A DNA stretch of 64,000 nt from Marinibacterium sp050389775 (lineage in GTDB: Bacteria; Pseudomonadota; Alphaproteobacteria; Rhodobacterales; Rhodobacteraceae): NCBI RefSeq assembly GCF_050389775.1, contig NZ_CP177144.1:4402001-4466000 (forward strand), read 5' to 3'. The number at the start of each line of letters is the position of its first letter. The stretch's first letter is position 1. Under the pieces are notes generated by a model that was not told the DNA's origin, searched no databases, and saw only the letters and a program-made list of their open reading frames with translations. Below are positions 44,438 through 52,639 of the stretch, in pieces. Made by a program: the position numbers and the translations under genes.

Positions 44438-45778
44438 ATGCCCGGATCTGTCTTCGACAGCCTTCTCTACGGTCGTCTCTTCCAAGCCGGAGAGGTCGGC
44501 CGCCTGTTCACCGATACCGCCGAGATCCGGGCCATGCTGCTGGTCGAAGGCGCGCTGGCCCGGGCCCAGGGCGGGCTGGGCGTGATCCCCGAAACCGCCG
44601 CGACCCAGATCCACCGCGCGGCGATGGAAGCCCAGATCGACCCCGCCGCCCTGGCCGAGGCCACGGGCACCAACGGCGTGTCGGTGCCGGCGCTGGTGGC
44701 GGCCTTTCGCGAAGCCATTCCCGCGCCCGAGGCCCGGCCCCACGTGCATTGGGGCGCCACGTCGCAGGACATCGCCGACACCGGGCTGATGCTGCGCCTG
44801 CGCCAGGCCCTGACGCTGATCGAGGCCGATGTCATCGCCACGCTGCAGGCCCTGGGCCGGCTGGCCACGGATCATGCCGAAACGCCGATGGCCGCCCGGA
44901 CCTATGGCCAGCACGCCACGCCCACGGCCTTTGGCGCGGTGGTGGCCGGCTGGGGCGCGCCGCTGCTCGACCTGCTGGACGAGCTGCCGGCCCTGCGCGA
45001 CAGCTGCCTGCTGGTGTCGCTGTCGGGTGCGGCGGGCACCTCGGCGGCCCTGGGCGACAGCGCCCCGCAGATCCGCGCGGCCCTGGCCCAGTCGCTGGCC
45101 CTGCGCGATCCCGGCCGCAGCTGGCACACCGATCGCGGCCCGGTGCTGCGCATCGCCGACTGGCTGACCCGCTTGTCGCTGGCCTTGGGCAAGATGGGCG
45201 AAGACCTGACCCTGCACGCCCAGTCCGACCTCGGCGAGATCCGCCTGGGCGGGGCCGGCGGGTCTTCGACCATGCCGCAGAAACAGAACCCGGTCGGACC
45301 CTCGGTGCTGGTGGCCCTGGCCCGGCAGGCCACGGCCCTGCACGGCGCGCTGCAGGCGGCGGGGATGCAACGTTACCAGCGTGACGGCGCGGCCTGGTTC
45401 ACCGAATGGATGGCCCTGCCCCAGCTGGTGCTGGGCGCGGCCGCCGGCGCGGGGACGGCCCTGCGGCTGGCCGGTTCGCTGGCACCCGACACGGCGGCCA
45501 TGGCACGGGTCTTTGACGGGCCGGGCCAGATGATGATGGCCGAGGCCCTGTCCTTTGCCCTGGCCCGGACCATGCCCCGGCCCGAGGCCCAGGCCGCCGT
45601 CAAGGCGCTGTGCCGCGAGGCCACGGCCAGCGGCCGGCCCCTGGCCGAGGTCGCGGCCGGCCAGTATCCCGACCTGCCCGGCGATCTCTTCGATCCGCGT
45701 ACACAAATGGGGCAGGCGCCGGAGGAGGCCCGGGCCTTTTCCCGCCGTGCCGCTACGGCCACCGGCAAGAAAGATTGA
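44438..45778 (+). CDS. pcaB: 3-carboxy-cis,cis-muconate cycloisomerase
   Basis: The 446-residue protein is a fumarase/aspartase superfamily enzyme with the signature GGSSTMPQKQNP near residue 270. It also has VHWGATSQDIADTG and ARTYGQHATPTAFG. The N-terminus DSLLYGRLFQAGEVGRLFTD is typical of PcaB. It cyclises the ring-cleavage product of protocatechuate. Other pathway genes (pcaH, pcaG, pcaC) are not in this window. Confidence 0.95.
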   Translation: MPGSVFDSLLYGRLFQAGEVGRLFTDTAEIRAMLLVEGALARAQGGLGVIPETAATQIHRAAMEAQIDPAALAEATGTNGVSVPALVAAFREAIPAPEARPHVHWGATSQDIADTGLMLRLRQALTLIEADVIATLQALGRLATDHAETPMAARTYGQHATPTAFGAVVAGWGAPLLDLLDELPALRDSCLLVSLSGAAGTSAALGDSAPQIRAALAQSLALRDPGRSWHTDRGPVLRIADWLTRLSLALGKMGEDLTLHAQSDLGEIRLGGAGGSSTMPQKQNPVGPSVLVALARQATALHGALQAAGMQRYQRDGAAWFTEWMALPQLVLGAAAGAGTALRLAGSLAPDTAAMARVFDGPGQMMMAEALSFALARTMPRPEAQAAVKALCREATASGRPLAEVAAGQYPDLPGDLFDPRTQMGQAPEEARAFSRRAATATGKKD

Positions 45779-45831
45779 CCTGAACGGGCCCCCGCGCCTA
45801 GCTGGTAGGCGAAATACACTGGACGGACATT

Positions 45832-47040
45832 TTGCGCCTACCCGTTGCTGTCATCCTGTTCACCGTCATGATCGATGCCATGGGTGTCGGCCTGATCCTG
45901 CCCGTGATGCCCGACCTGATCCTGGATGTCCGGGGCGGGTCGCTGGCCGAAGCGGCAGTCTGGGGCGGCATCCTGTCGACCTCCTTTGCCGTGATGCAGT
46001 TCCTGTTCGGCCCGCTGGTCGGCAGCCTGTCCGATGCCATCGGCCGGCGCCCGGTGATCCTGGTGTCGCTCTTTGCGCTGGGGGTGGATTACCTGGTCAT
46101 GGCCACGGCCGGCTCGATCTGGCTGTTGCTGCTGGGCCGGATGCTGGGCGGGCTGACCTCGGCCACCTATGCCACCGCCACGGCCTACATGGCCGACATT
46201 TCCGAGCCGGGGCAGAAAGCGGCCAATTTCGGGCTGGTCTCGGGGGCGTTCGGCGCGGGTTTTGTCCTGGGTCCGCTGATCGGCGGGCTGCTGGGCGAAT
46301 TTGGCCCGCGCGCGCCGTTCTATGCTGCCGCCGCCCTGGCCATGATGAACGGGCTGCTGGGGCTTTATGCCCTGCGCGAAACCGTGACCGACCGCATCCG
46401 CCGGCCGTTCTCGTGGCGCCGGGCCAATCCCTTTGGCGCCTTTCGCCACATGGCCCGGCTGCCCGGCATCCTGACCCTGCTGGTCGTGCTGCTGCTCTAC
46501 CAGCTGGCCATCAATTCCTATTCGGCCGTCTGGGCCTATTTCACCCAGGCCCGGTTTGCCTGGACGCCGCAGGTCATCGGCCTGTCGCTGGGTCTGTATG
46601 GCATCACCGTGGCCCTGGTGCAGGGCGGGTTCATCCGCCCGGCCCTGCGGCGCTGGGGAGAATGGCGGACGGTCGTGCTCGGCCAAGGGTTTGAAATCTG
46701 CGCCTTCGTGGCCATTGTCGTCATGCCCTGGAGCACGGGCCTGTTGGTCCTGACCCCGCTGGCCGCCTTCGGGGCGATCACCATCCCCGCCCTGCAGGGC
46801 CTGATGAGCCGGCGCGTCGGCGATGACGAACAGGGCGCGCTGCAGGGGGTGATCGTGTCGGCCAATGCCCTGGCGATGATCCTGTCGCCGCTGGTCATGA
46901 CCTCGATCTTCGCGGCCTTCACCCATGATGGCGCGGCGCTGCACTTTCCCGGTGCGCCCTTCGTGCTGGCCGGGCTGCTGGTCGTGGCCAGCCTGGCCGT
47001 CTTTCTGCGCGCCGGGCCGTCCGAGCCCCCGCCCACCTAG
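45832..47040 (+). CDS. MFS transporter, TCR/Tet family
   Basis: The 402-residue protein has 12 membrane helices. The N-terminus RLPVAVILFTVMIDAMGVGLILPVMPDLI and the loop LSDAIGRRPVIL (MFS motif A) match the TCR/Tet drug-exporter family. The start is TTG 45832 with GGACGG about 8 nt upstream. It follows pcaB by 53 bases; it may export an intermediate or a toxic compound, or be unrelated. The substrate is unknown and there is no evidence of tetracycline resistance specifically. Confidence 0.9.
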   Translation: MRLPVAVILFTVMIDAMGVGLILPVMPDLILDVRGGSLAEAAVWGGILSTSFAVMQFLFGPLVGSLSDAIGRRPVILVSLFALGVDYLVMATAGSIWLLLLGRMLGGLTSATYATATAYMADISEPGQKAANFGLVSGAFGAGFVLGPLIGGLLGEFGPRAPFYAAAALAMMNGLLGLYALRETVTDRIRRPFSWRRANPFGAFRHMARLPGILTLLVVLLLYQLAINSYSAVWAYFTQARFAWTPQVIGLSLGLYGITVALVQGGFIRPALRRWGEWRTVVLGQGFEICAFVAIVVMPWSTGLLVLTPLAAFGAITIPALQGLMSRRVGDDEQGALQGVIVSANALAMILSPLVMTSIFAAFTHDGAALHFPGAPFVLAGLLVVASLAVFLRAGPSEPPPT

Positions 47041-47305
47041 GTCGTCCGGCTATATCTTGCGGCCAGGTTACCCGGGTGAATGCCCCGTTTCAGCATCCGC
47101 CGGTGCAGGGCGCCGGGGGCAGCCGATGGGGCCATAGGTCTGGGACACGGGCCGGAGCCGCCGGATCGGGCATCGCGCGGGGCCACGGCGGCCGGACAGG
47201 CGGGGGCATGCCGAGAAGGGGTGACAGGGCCGATCCACTTGGGGCATTATGCGGCCAGATTGGAACCGCCGGTCCCCACCCGGCGCCGCGCCGAACGCCT
47301 GAGCC

Positions 47306-47635
47306 TTGAAAGACACCGACACGATCCCGCCCGACGCGCCCGTCAGCATGGCCGATTCCGCGGCCCGTGCGGCGGCCTACCTGAAAACGCTGGCCCATGA
47401 GGGGCGGCTGATGATCCTGTGCCATCTCGGCGGGGGCGAGAAATCGGTGGGCGAGCTGGAGCGGCTGCTGGACATGCGCCAGGCGGCGGTGAGCCAGATG
47501 CTGGCCCGGCTGCGCGACGAAGGGCTGGTGTCGACCCGGCGCGACGGCAAGACGATCCACTACGCCCTGGCCGATGACAACACGCGCGAGATGATCGGCG
47601 TGCTGTATTCCATGTTCTGCGAACGTCCCGAATAG
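47306..47635 (+). CDS. ArsR-family transcriptional regulator
   Basis: The 109-residue winged-helix protein has a helix-turn-helix (EKSVGELERLLDMRQAAVSQMLARLRDEGLV) and a wing (TRRDGKTIHYAL). No cysteine metal site is evident; the one CHL in LMILCHLGG is part of the hydrophobic core and resembles sulfur-responsive (BigR/SqrR-like) relatives only weakly. The TTG start 47306 lacks a clear ribosome-binding site; ATG 47348 is an alternative that would give 95 residues. The target is unknown. Confidence 0.88.
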   Translation: MKDTDTIPPDAPVSMADSAARAAAYLKTLAHEGRLMILCHLGGGEKSVGELERLLDMRQAAVSQMLARLRDEGLVSTRRDGKTIHYALADDNTREMIGVLYSMFCERPE

Positions 47636-47690
47636 GCCCCTTGCCCGGCCTCAGGTGGCCGTTCCGGGCGCCCAGTGGATGGAAGGGGGC

Positions 47691-47714
47691 GGTGGGTGCA
47701 AGCACCCACCCTAC
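47691..47714. repeat. GGTGGGTGC hairpin, GTAGG family
   Basis: GGTGGGTGC (47691-47699) pairs with GCACCCACC (47702-47710) across AA, followed by CTAC. The CACCCA...CCTAC arm resembles the palindrome at 19312-19339, suggesting one dispersed family. The left arm lacks the full GTAG. Confidence 0.65.
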
Positions 47715-47730
47715 GGCGGCAGACGGGTCA

Positions 47731-47892
47731 CGTTTGAGACAGAAGGCCGAGGCCAGCGGCAGGCCGGGGCGGCTGGGCCAATTGGACGGAGCAAGCCAGA
47801 GGCAACCGACGCGTTTGAGGCAGGCGGCTCGGGCCAACGGCAGTCGGATGCGCCAGTTGCGGACAGATGGGGCAAGCCAGCGGCCACCAGGG
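47731..47892. repeat. Two ~81-bp diverged tandem units
   Basis: Units start with CGTTTGAG at 47731 and 47812. Both contain GGCCARCGGCAG, then GCCARTTG, then GCAAGCCAGMGGC at matching offsets. A shorter third piece with GGCCAGAGGCAACCG follows near 47913. Confidence 0.65.
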
Positions 47893-47970
47893 CGCGCCCG
47901 TGACAAACGGGCAGGCCAGAGGCAACCGCTTCACGCCAGCCACGGCCCCCTCACGCCACGGGCAACCGGG

Positions 47971-49002
47971 TCACGCCAGCGGCAGGCGGGCGCGCTTGCG
48001 CTGCAATTCGAAATTGCCCAGCGGGGTCCAGCCCGAGAACACGGTTTCCACCGGGTCCGACTTGAACGCCGCGCGCAGGGCGCTTTCGAAGATCCGGCGT
48101 TCCTTCTTGGGCAGCGGCGCCAGGTCCAGCACGACCTGCCCGCCCAACCCACGCACGCGCAGCGCCCGGGGCAGCGCCCGGGCGGCGGCGATGTTGGCCT
48201 TTAGACCGGCGGCCATCGACCCGTCGGCCCCGGTGTTGACATCAACGGCCACCAGCGCCCGCGTCGGCTCGACATACATCGTGCCGCCACCGGCCAGCGG
48301 CACCCGCGGCCCGCGGGCCGCGTCGATCGCCTCGGTCACGCCGTGGCTGTCGAAACAGCCCTTGTCCGACACCACCTCGGCCGGGTCGGTCCAGTCGCGC
48401 CAGGCCAGCAGGTGCGGCCCGTCGCCTTCGACCAGCTTCTCGGGCGCGCCCTGGGCATCGCCCATCACCCGGCGGGCCAGCTCGGCCATGGCCGCGATGT
48501 CCTCGGCGATCTCGCCGGCCTCGGCGCCCTCGGCCCCGGTCCGCACGATCAGGCCCAGATCGCCGGCCCCCTCGCCCCCGGCCCCCTCGCCCATCGTCTC
48601 ATGGGCGATTTCCAGCAGCCGGTCGCGCTCGTCCTCGTCGCGGATGCCCCGCGACACGTTCAGCCCCGGCGCGCCGGGGGTGACAATGGCATAGCGGCTC
48701 TTGAACAGGATTCGCGTGGTCACCGGCATGGCCTTGCCCGGCTCGGCATAGCCCGTCACCTGCACCAGCAGGTTCTCGCCCGGCGACAGGCCCTTGACCT
48801 GGCGCAGGAAGGCCGAGCCGTCGGGCGTGGACAGGAACATGCCGCCCTGGCCCTTGACCGGCCGGTCGGCCCGCGCGCGATAGATCGTGCCGGGCGCCGG
48901 AGCGTCGCCGTCGATCAGCAGGTCGTCGAGCTGGCCGTCGACCATCAGCGCCGCAGCCTCGCGGTCGCCCAGGTGGTCGAGCAGGATCTGGCGTCCCTTC
49001 AT
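47971..49002 (-). CDS. rng: Ribonuclease E/G, short form
   Basis: The 343-residue protein matches the catalytic core of RNase E/G. An S1-like start (PVKGQGGMFLSTPDGSAFL) and the DNase I-like active site with MYVEPTRALVAVDVNTG and VLDLAPLPKKERR supply the two metal aspartates. E. coli RNase G has 489 residues. This form ends soon after the active site (KRARLPLA) and lacks the CPxCxG zinc-link and small domain that mediate tetramer formation. It follows maf by 12 bases. The choice of rng over rne rests on length only. Confidence 0.85.
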   Translation of the reverse strand: MKGRQILLDHLGDREAAALMVDGQLDDLLIDGDAPAPGTIYRARADRPVKGQGGMFLSTPDGSAFLRQVKGLSPGENLLVQVTGYAEPGKAMPVTTRILFKSRYAIVTPGAPGLNVSRGIRDEDERDRLLEIAHETMGEGAGGEGAGDLGLIVRTGAEGAEAGEIAEDIAAMAELARRVMGDAQGAPEKLVEGDGPHLLAWRDWTDPAEVVSDKGCFDSHGVTEAIDAARGPRVPLAGGGTMYVEPTRALVAVDVNTGADGSMAAGLKANIAAARALPRALRVRGLGGQVVLDLAPLPKKERRIFESALRAAFKSDPVETVFSGWTPLGNFELQRKRARLPLA

Positions 49003-49014
49003 GGTCGGTGTTCC

Positions 49015-49590
49015 TTACCTGTCCTGGTAGAGCGGATAGCCCGCCGCCTGCAAAAGCCCGGCCGTCTCGGCCAGGGGCAGACCGACGATGCCGGTGAACG
49101 ATCCGCCGATCCACGGGATGAAAGCCCCGGCGGGGCCCTGGATGCCGTAGCCGCCGGCCTTGCCGTCCCAGTCGCCGGTGGCGAGATAGGCATTCACCTC
49201 GACATCCGACAGCCGTTTCATGCGCACCGCGCTGACCACGTCGCGTTCCCACAGCCGGTCGCCCAGGCGCAGGGCCACGGCCGTGATGACCTTGTGACGC
49301 CGGCCCGACAGGGCAAAGAGGAATTCCGCCGCCTCGCCGGCATCCGCGGGCTTGCCCAGGATGCGCCGGCCCAGGGCGACGGTGGTATCGGCACACAGCA
49401 CGAGGTCATCGGGCGCGGCCGTCACGGCCTGCGCCTTCTCGCGCGCCATGCGCGCGCAATAGGGCCGGGGCAATTCGCCCGCGGCCGGCGTTTCGTCGAT
49501 ATCGGGCGGCCGGATGTCATCGGCCACCACGCCCAGCTGCGCCAGCAGATCGCGCCGGCGCGGCGAGCCAGAGCCCAGAATCAGCCGCAT
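49015..49590 (-). CDS. maf: Maf-like nucleotide pyrophosphatase
   Basis: The 191-residue protein has the Maf signature at the N-terminus (LILGSGSPRRRDLLAQLG), the catalytic-Asp segment LVLCADTTVALG, and KAGGYGIQGPAGAFI. These proteins hydrolyse non-canonical or modified nucleoside triphosphates. It lies 16 bases after infA and 12 bases before the RNase gene, an order common in alphaproteobacteria. Confidence 0.95.
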   Translation of the reverse strand: MRLILGSGSPRRRDLLAQLGVVADDIRPPDIDETPAAGELPRPYCARMAREKAQAVTAAPDDLVLCADTTVALGRRILGKPADAGEAAEFLFALSGRRHKVITAVALRLGDRLWERDVVSAVRMKRLSDVEVNAYLATGDWDGKAGGYGIQGPAGAFIPWIGGSFTGIVGLPLAETAGLLQAAGYPLYQDR

Positions 49591-49606
49591 CGACGCCGAA
49601 GGGCCG

Positions 49607-49825
49607 TCACTTGAAGCGATAGTTGATTCGGCCCTTGGTCAGGTCGTAGGGGGTCATTTCCACCTGGACCCGGTCGCCGGCAAGAACACGAATCCGGTTC
49701 TTGCGCATCTTTCCTGCCGTGTGAGCGATGATTTCATGGCCGTTGTCCAGCTCGACCCGAAACGTCGCATTGGGCAGGAGTTCCTTCACGACACCGGGAA
49801 ATTCGAGCGTATCTTCCTTGGCCAT
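49607..49825 (-). CDS. infA: Translation initiation factor IF-1
   Basis: The 72-residue S1-like OB-fold protein reads from MAKEDTLEFPGVV to LTKGRINYRFK and blocks the A site during initiation. Length and sequence are canonical. GGATGGAGAC precedes the ATG. It heads the infA-maf-RNase group and is separated from the nitrilase-family gene by 163 bases, which should hold its promoter. Confidence 0.98.
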   Translation of the reverse strand: MAKEDTLEFPGVVKELLPNATFRVELDNGHEIIAHTAGKMRKNRIRVLAGDRVQVEMTPYDLTKGRINYRFK

Positions 49826-49988
49826 GTTGTCTCCATCCTTGCTCGCCCGCCAAGTTACGGGCGCGCCTTAAATGGACCTTTGCCGGGGTGAATTCAAGTG
49901 GATTGATTCCGGTTGCGCCAACAGCGCGACCGGGGACCGGCCGGAACGTTCCGTCACCGCGCGGGCCGCCCCCGCAGGGGCCGCCGGA

Positions 49989-50867
49989 TCAGCGCAGCGC
50001 GACCGGCTCGGGCGGGCCGTCGCGGCCGGCCTGGTCGTCCCAGTGGCGGCGGTTGAGCACGACACCATCGGCGCGCACATCGGCAATGGCCGCCAGGTCG
50101 ATATCGGCCAGGGTCCAGCCCGGCGCATCCATCACGCCCTCTGCCAGCACGCCGGTCATCGGGAAGCCGCGGTCGGGCGGGCAGAACACCCCGCCCCGGC
50201 CGGTGTTGATCTCGACCGCTTCGTTCCACTCGGCCCGGCCGATCAGCGAGGACATGACCGAAACGCATTGCTGTTCCAGCGCCCGGGCCATGGCCCCGAT
50301 GCGCACGCGGGAATAGCCGGCCAGGGCCTCGGTGCAGGATGGCACCAGCAGCACGTCAATCTCGCGCAGCGCGCGGCCGAACAGGGGAAATTCGCTGTCA
50401 TAGCAGATCAGCACGCCGATCCGGCCAAGGGCCGTGTCGAAGATGCGCAGGGGGCAGCCGCCGACCACGTCCCAATCCTCGGCTTCGAAGCGGGTCATGA
50501 TCTGCTTGTCCTGGATGCCGATCTGGCCGGTCGGCGAGATCAGCCGGGCGCGGTTGACCGGGCGGGCGCCATCGTGGCGGGCCGGGCCGGACCCGGCCAG
50601 CACGTGAACGCCGTATTCGGCGGCCAGGCGGGCATGCAGGGCATCGGCCTCGTCCAGCTTGTCGGCCACCGACCAAAGCGATTTTTCAAGGTCGCCGGCC
50701 ACGTCCTGCCCGTCGAGCGTGGCCAGTTCCATGGCCCCGTATTCGGGAAAGACCAGCAGCTCGGCCCCCTGCCCTGCGGCATCGGCAAACCAGGCGGCAA
50801 GCTTGTCTTCGTATTGCGACCAGCTGTCGAGCCAGTCGAGCGGATAGGCGGCGGTGGCAACTTTCAT
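49989..50867 (-). CDS. Carbon-nitrogen hydrolase (nitrilase family)
   Basis: The 292-residue protein shows the Glu-Lys-Cys triad: Glu42 in LVFPEYGAME, Lys121 in QDKQIMTRFE and Cys155 in VLICYDSEFP. It hydrolyses an amide or nitrile. The start is ATG 50867 (MKVATAAYP), the usual family start; an upstream extension is Pro/Arg-rich. It sits between infA and a GNAT gene, inside a cluster where it is not normally found. Confidence 0.92.
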   Translation of the reverse strand: MKVATAAYPLDWLDSWSQYEDKLAAWFADAAGQGAELLVFPEYGAMELATLDGQDVAGDLEKSLWSVADKLDEADALHARLAAEYGVHVLAGSGPARHDGARPVNRARLISPTGQIGIQDKQIMTRFEAEDWDVVGGCPLRIFDTALGRIGVLICYDSEFPLFGRALREIDVLLVPSCTEALAGYSRVRIGAMARALEQQCVSVMSSLIGRAEWNEAVEINTGRGGVFCPPDRGFPMTGVLAEGVMDAPGWTLADIDLAAIADVRADGVVLNRRHWDDQAGRDGPPEPVALR

Positions 50868-51203
50868 GGGCCCATCGGTAGCCGGGCGCCGGGCCGCGTG
50901 CAAGGCCCGGCCCGCGTCCGGGCAGGGGTCTGCCGGCGGGTGGGGTGGTTTGGGCGGCGCGGGGCCGGTCGGGTGGAGACGGCGCGGTGTGGAACGGGCC
51001 GGTCGGACCGGGCACCGGACCCGTCAGGCCGAAGAACCGGGCGTAGAGGGGACCGAAACCGTCAGACCGGCGAACCCGGCGCGAAAGGGGCCGGACACGC
51101 GAGGGGCACGACCCGGGGCCAGGGACCAGCGATCAAGGGCATGCAGTCAAAGGCCAGAGAGCGGCCGCAACGCCGCGGCATCCCGGGGCACCGCGCACCG
51201 GGC
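50868..51203. other. 336-base gap with GC-rich repeats
   Basis: It contains loosely repeated GGGCCGGTCGG words and two ~38-base units starting CCGTCAG at about 51021 and 51059. No gene is supported. Confidence 0.5.
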
Positions 51204-51788
51204 CTAAAGGCTGCGCATCCAGAATTGCAGCGGGTGGTCGGTTTCGCCCGGCTGGTCGATGTCCTTCCAGGCAAAATGCGCCACTACACCGGGCACGGGC
51301 GCATAGCCCCTGCCCCGCCAGAACGGATCGAGCGCCCGCGCCCCGGCCGGGCGCAACGGGTGATCGGCCGGCCGGACCACGCCGCAAAAGGCCACCCGGG
51401 CCAGGCCCAGCAGGCGGGCATGGGCCTCGCGCTCGTCAAAGAACCGGTGGCCGATGCCCTGGCCCCGGCATTCGGGCAGCAACACCGATTCGGCGCAGTA
51501 GAAGACCTGGGTCATGTCGATGCCCGACCCTTCGAAGGCCTCGGCGAAATCCTCGGCATGATCGGCCAGGGGCATGCCCGTCGCCGCGCCGACCAGCCGG
51601 TCGCCATCAAAGGCCCCCACGACCACCGCCGCATCGCTGTCGCGGTAGACTTGGAGGTAGCGCCGTTCGTAATCGACGTCGCCGTCGTAGAGATAGGGCC
51701 AGTCGCGGAAGACCCGGATGCGCAGCCGGGCCACGTCATCCAGCGCGGCATCCAGCGCCGCGCCGGTCAGGACCCGAACCGTGATCAC
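51204..51788 (-). CDS. GNAT family N-acetyltransferase
   Basis: The 194-residue protein has GNAT motif A, LLPECRGQGIGHRFFDERE (acetyl-CoA pyrophosphate loop Q/RxxGxG), near residue 104-122 and a motif B with FWRGRGY. The N-terminal LRIRVFRDWPYLYDGD resembles GNATs of unknown substrate common in alphaproteobacteria. GTG 51788 overlaps the SnoaL-like stop by four bases (GTGA), so the two are coupled. Confidence 0.9.
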   Translation of the reverse strand: MITVRVLTGAALDAALDDVARLRIRVFRDWPYLYDGDVDYERRYLQVYRDSDAAVVVGAFDGDRLVGAATGMPLADHAEDFAEAFEGSGIDMTQVFYCAESVLLPECRGQGIGHRFFDEREAHARLLGLARVAFCGVVRPADHPLRPAGARALDPFWRGRGYAPVPGVVAHFAWKDIDQPGETDHPLQFWMRSL

Positions 51789-52177
51789 GAGACCTGGGCC
51801 ACCCAGTCGGCCAGGTTGTAATAGGTCGTCACCCGGGCGATCTTGCCGTCCTTGATGTCAAAGAACGATCCGGCCGGCAGGCGATAGCCCTGGCCCCGGG
51901 CCTCGGGCAGGCCTGCGTCGGTGGCCAGGTAGGTGCCATTGACCACGTATTCCGCCGCCGCCCGCGTGCCTTCGGCGCCCTCGAAGACGACCATGTCGGT
52001 CAGCTCTTCCTTGTAGCAGCGGCTCATGTGCGCGCAGAACTCGGCGAACAGGGCCTTGCCCACGCGGATCTTGCCTTCGTTGACGTGGTGGGCCACCTCG
52101 TCATCCAGGCAATCGAGCATCCCGGCGACGTCACCGGCGTTGAACGCCTCGAAATAGGTTTTCACGATGTCGGACAT
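51785..52177 (-). CDS. SnoaL-like / NTF2-fold protein
   Basis: The 130-residue protein is a cone-shaped NTF2-like fold: IVKTYFEAFNAGDVAGMLDCLDDEVAHHVN at the start, and GSFFDIKDGKIARVTTYYNLADW at the end. The family includes ketosteroid isomerase-like and SnoaL-like enzymes as well as non-enzymatic members. GAGGGAGAAGAC precedes the ATG. The start lies inside the phosphatase-like gene (16-base overlap). Function unknown. Confidence 0.9.
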   Translation of the reverse strand: MSDIVKTYFEAFNAGDVAGMLDCLDDEVAHHVNEGKIRVGKALFAEFCAHMSRCYKEELTDMVVFEGAEGTRAAAEYVVNGTYLATDAGLPEARGQGYRLPAGSFFDIKDGKIARVTTYYNLADWVAQVS

Positions 52178-52635
52178 GTCTTCTCCCTCGGGCCACCCCA
52201 GCGGTCGGTCAAACGGCCGACGATCTGGTCCCGGGCCTTTCTGTATTGCACCAGCTTGTCGTTGCGCGTCTCGCCCAGCCCCGTGGGGTCGAGGATCGGC
52301 CAGTATTCCACGTCCAGGTGGAAATAGCGGGTCAGCTCCAGGGCCCGGCGCTGGCTGGCCGGGGACAGGGCGATGACCAGGTCGAAGGACGACAGGTCGT
52401 CGCCCCATTGTTCCATCTCGTCGAAGGACCGCGAGCGGTGGCGGCCCAGCTCGACCCCCATCTCTTCGCAGACGGCCACGGAAAAGCCGTCGATCTCCAT
52501 GTCGTTCTTGACACCGACCGACTGCACATAGGTGCCTTCGCCGTAGAATTTCTTCATCAGCCCCTCGGCCATGGGAGACCGGACGGCGTTGTGGTCGCAG
52601 CAGAACAGAACCGATTGCGGCAACGGTTCCGACAT
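52162..52635 (-). CDS. Low-molecular-weight phosphatase-like protein
   Basis: The 157-residue protein has an LMW-PTP/arsenate reductase loop, FCCDHNAVRSPMAEG, with C13-x5-R19. The usual C-terminal DP acid loop may be ILDPTGLGE. Most LMW-PTPs read CxGNxCRS; here it is CDHNAVRS, a form seen in this genomic setting in Rhodobacterales. The substrate is unknown. It lies 4 bases after UPF0262, in the murA-hisD cluster. Confidence 0.88.
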   Translation of the reverse strand: MSEPLPQSVLFCCDHNAVRSPMAEGLMKKFYGEGTYVQSVGVKNDMEIDGFSVAVCEEMGVELGRHRSRSFDEMEQWGDDLSSFDLVIALSPASQRRALELTRYFHLDVEYWPILDPTGLGETRNDKLVQYRKARDQIVGRLTDRWGGPREKTCPTS

Positions 52636-52639
52636 GCCC

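Larger units (their letters stand above)
47636..47970. other. 335-base gap with hairpin and tandem units
   Basis: It holds a GGTGGGTGC/GCACCCACC hairpin and two ~81-bp repeat units, listed separately, then further CACGCCA-GGCAACCG words up to the RNase gene stop. No gene is supported, and no yacG is found after the RNase E/G gene. Confidence 0.55.

Noticed and set aside
45832..47040. Tetracycline resistance gene
   Set aside because: The protein is in the broad TCR/Tet exporter family, but nothing seen supports tetracycline specificity; there is no divergent tetR.
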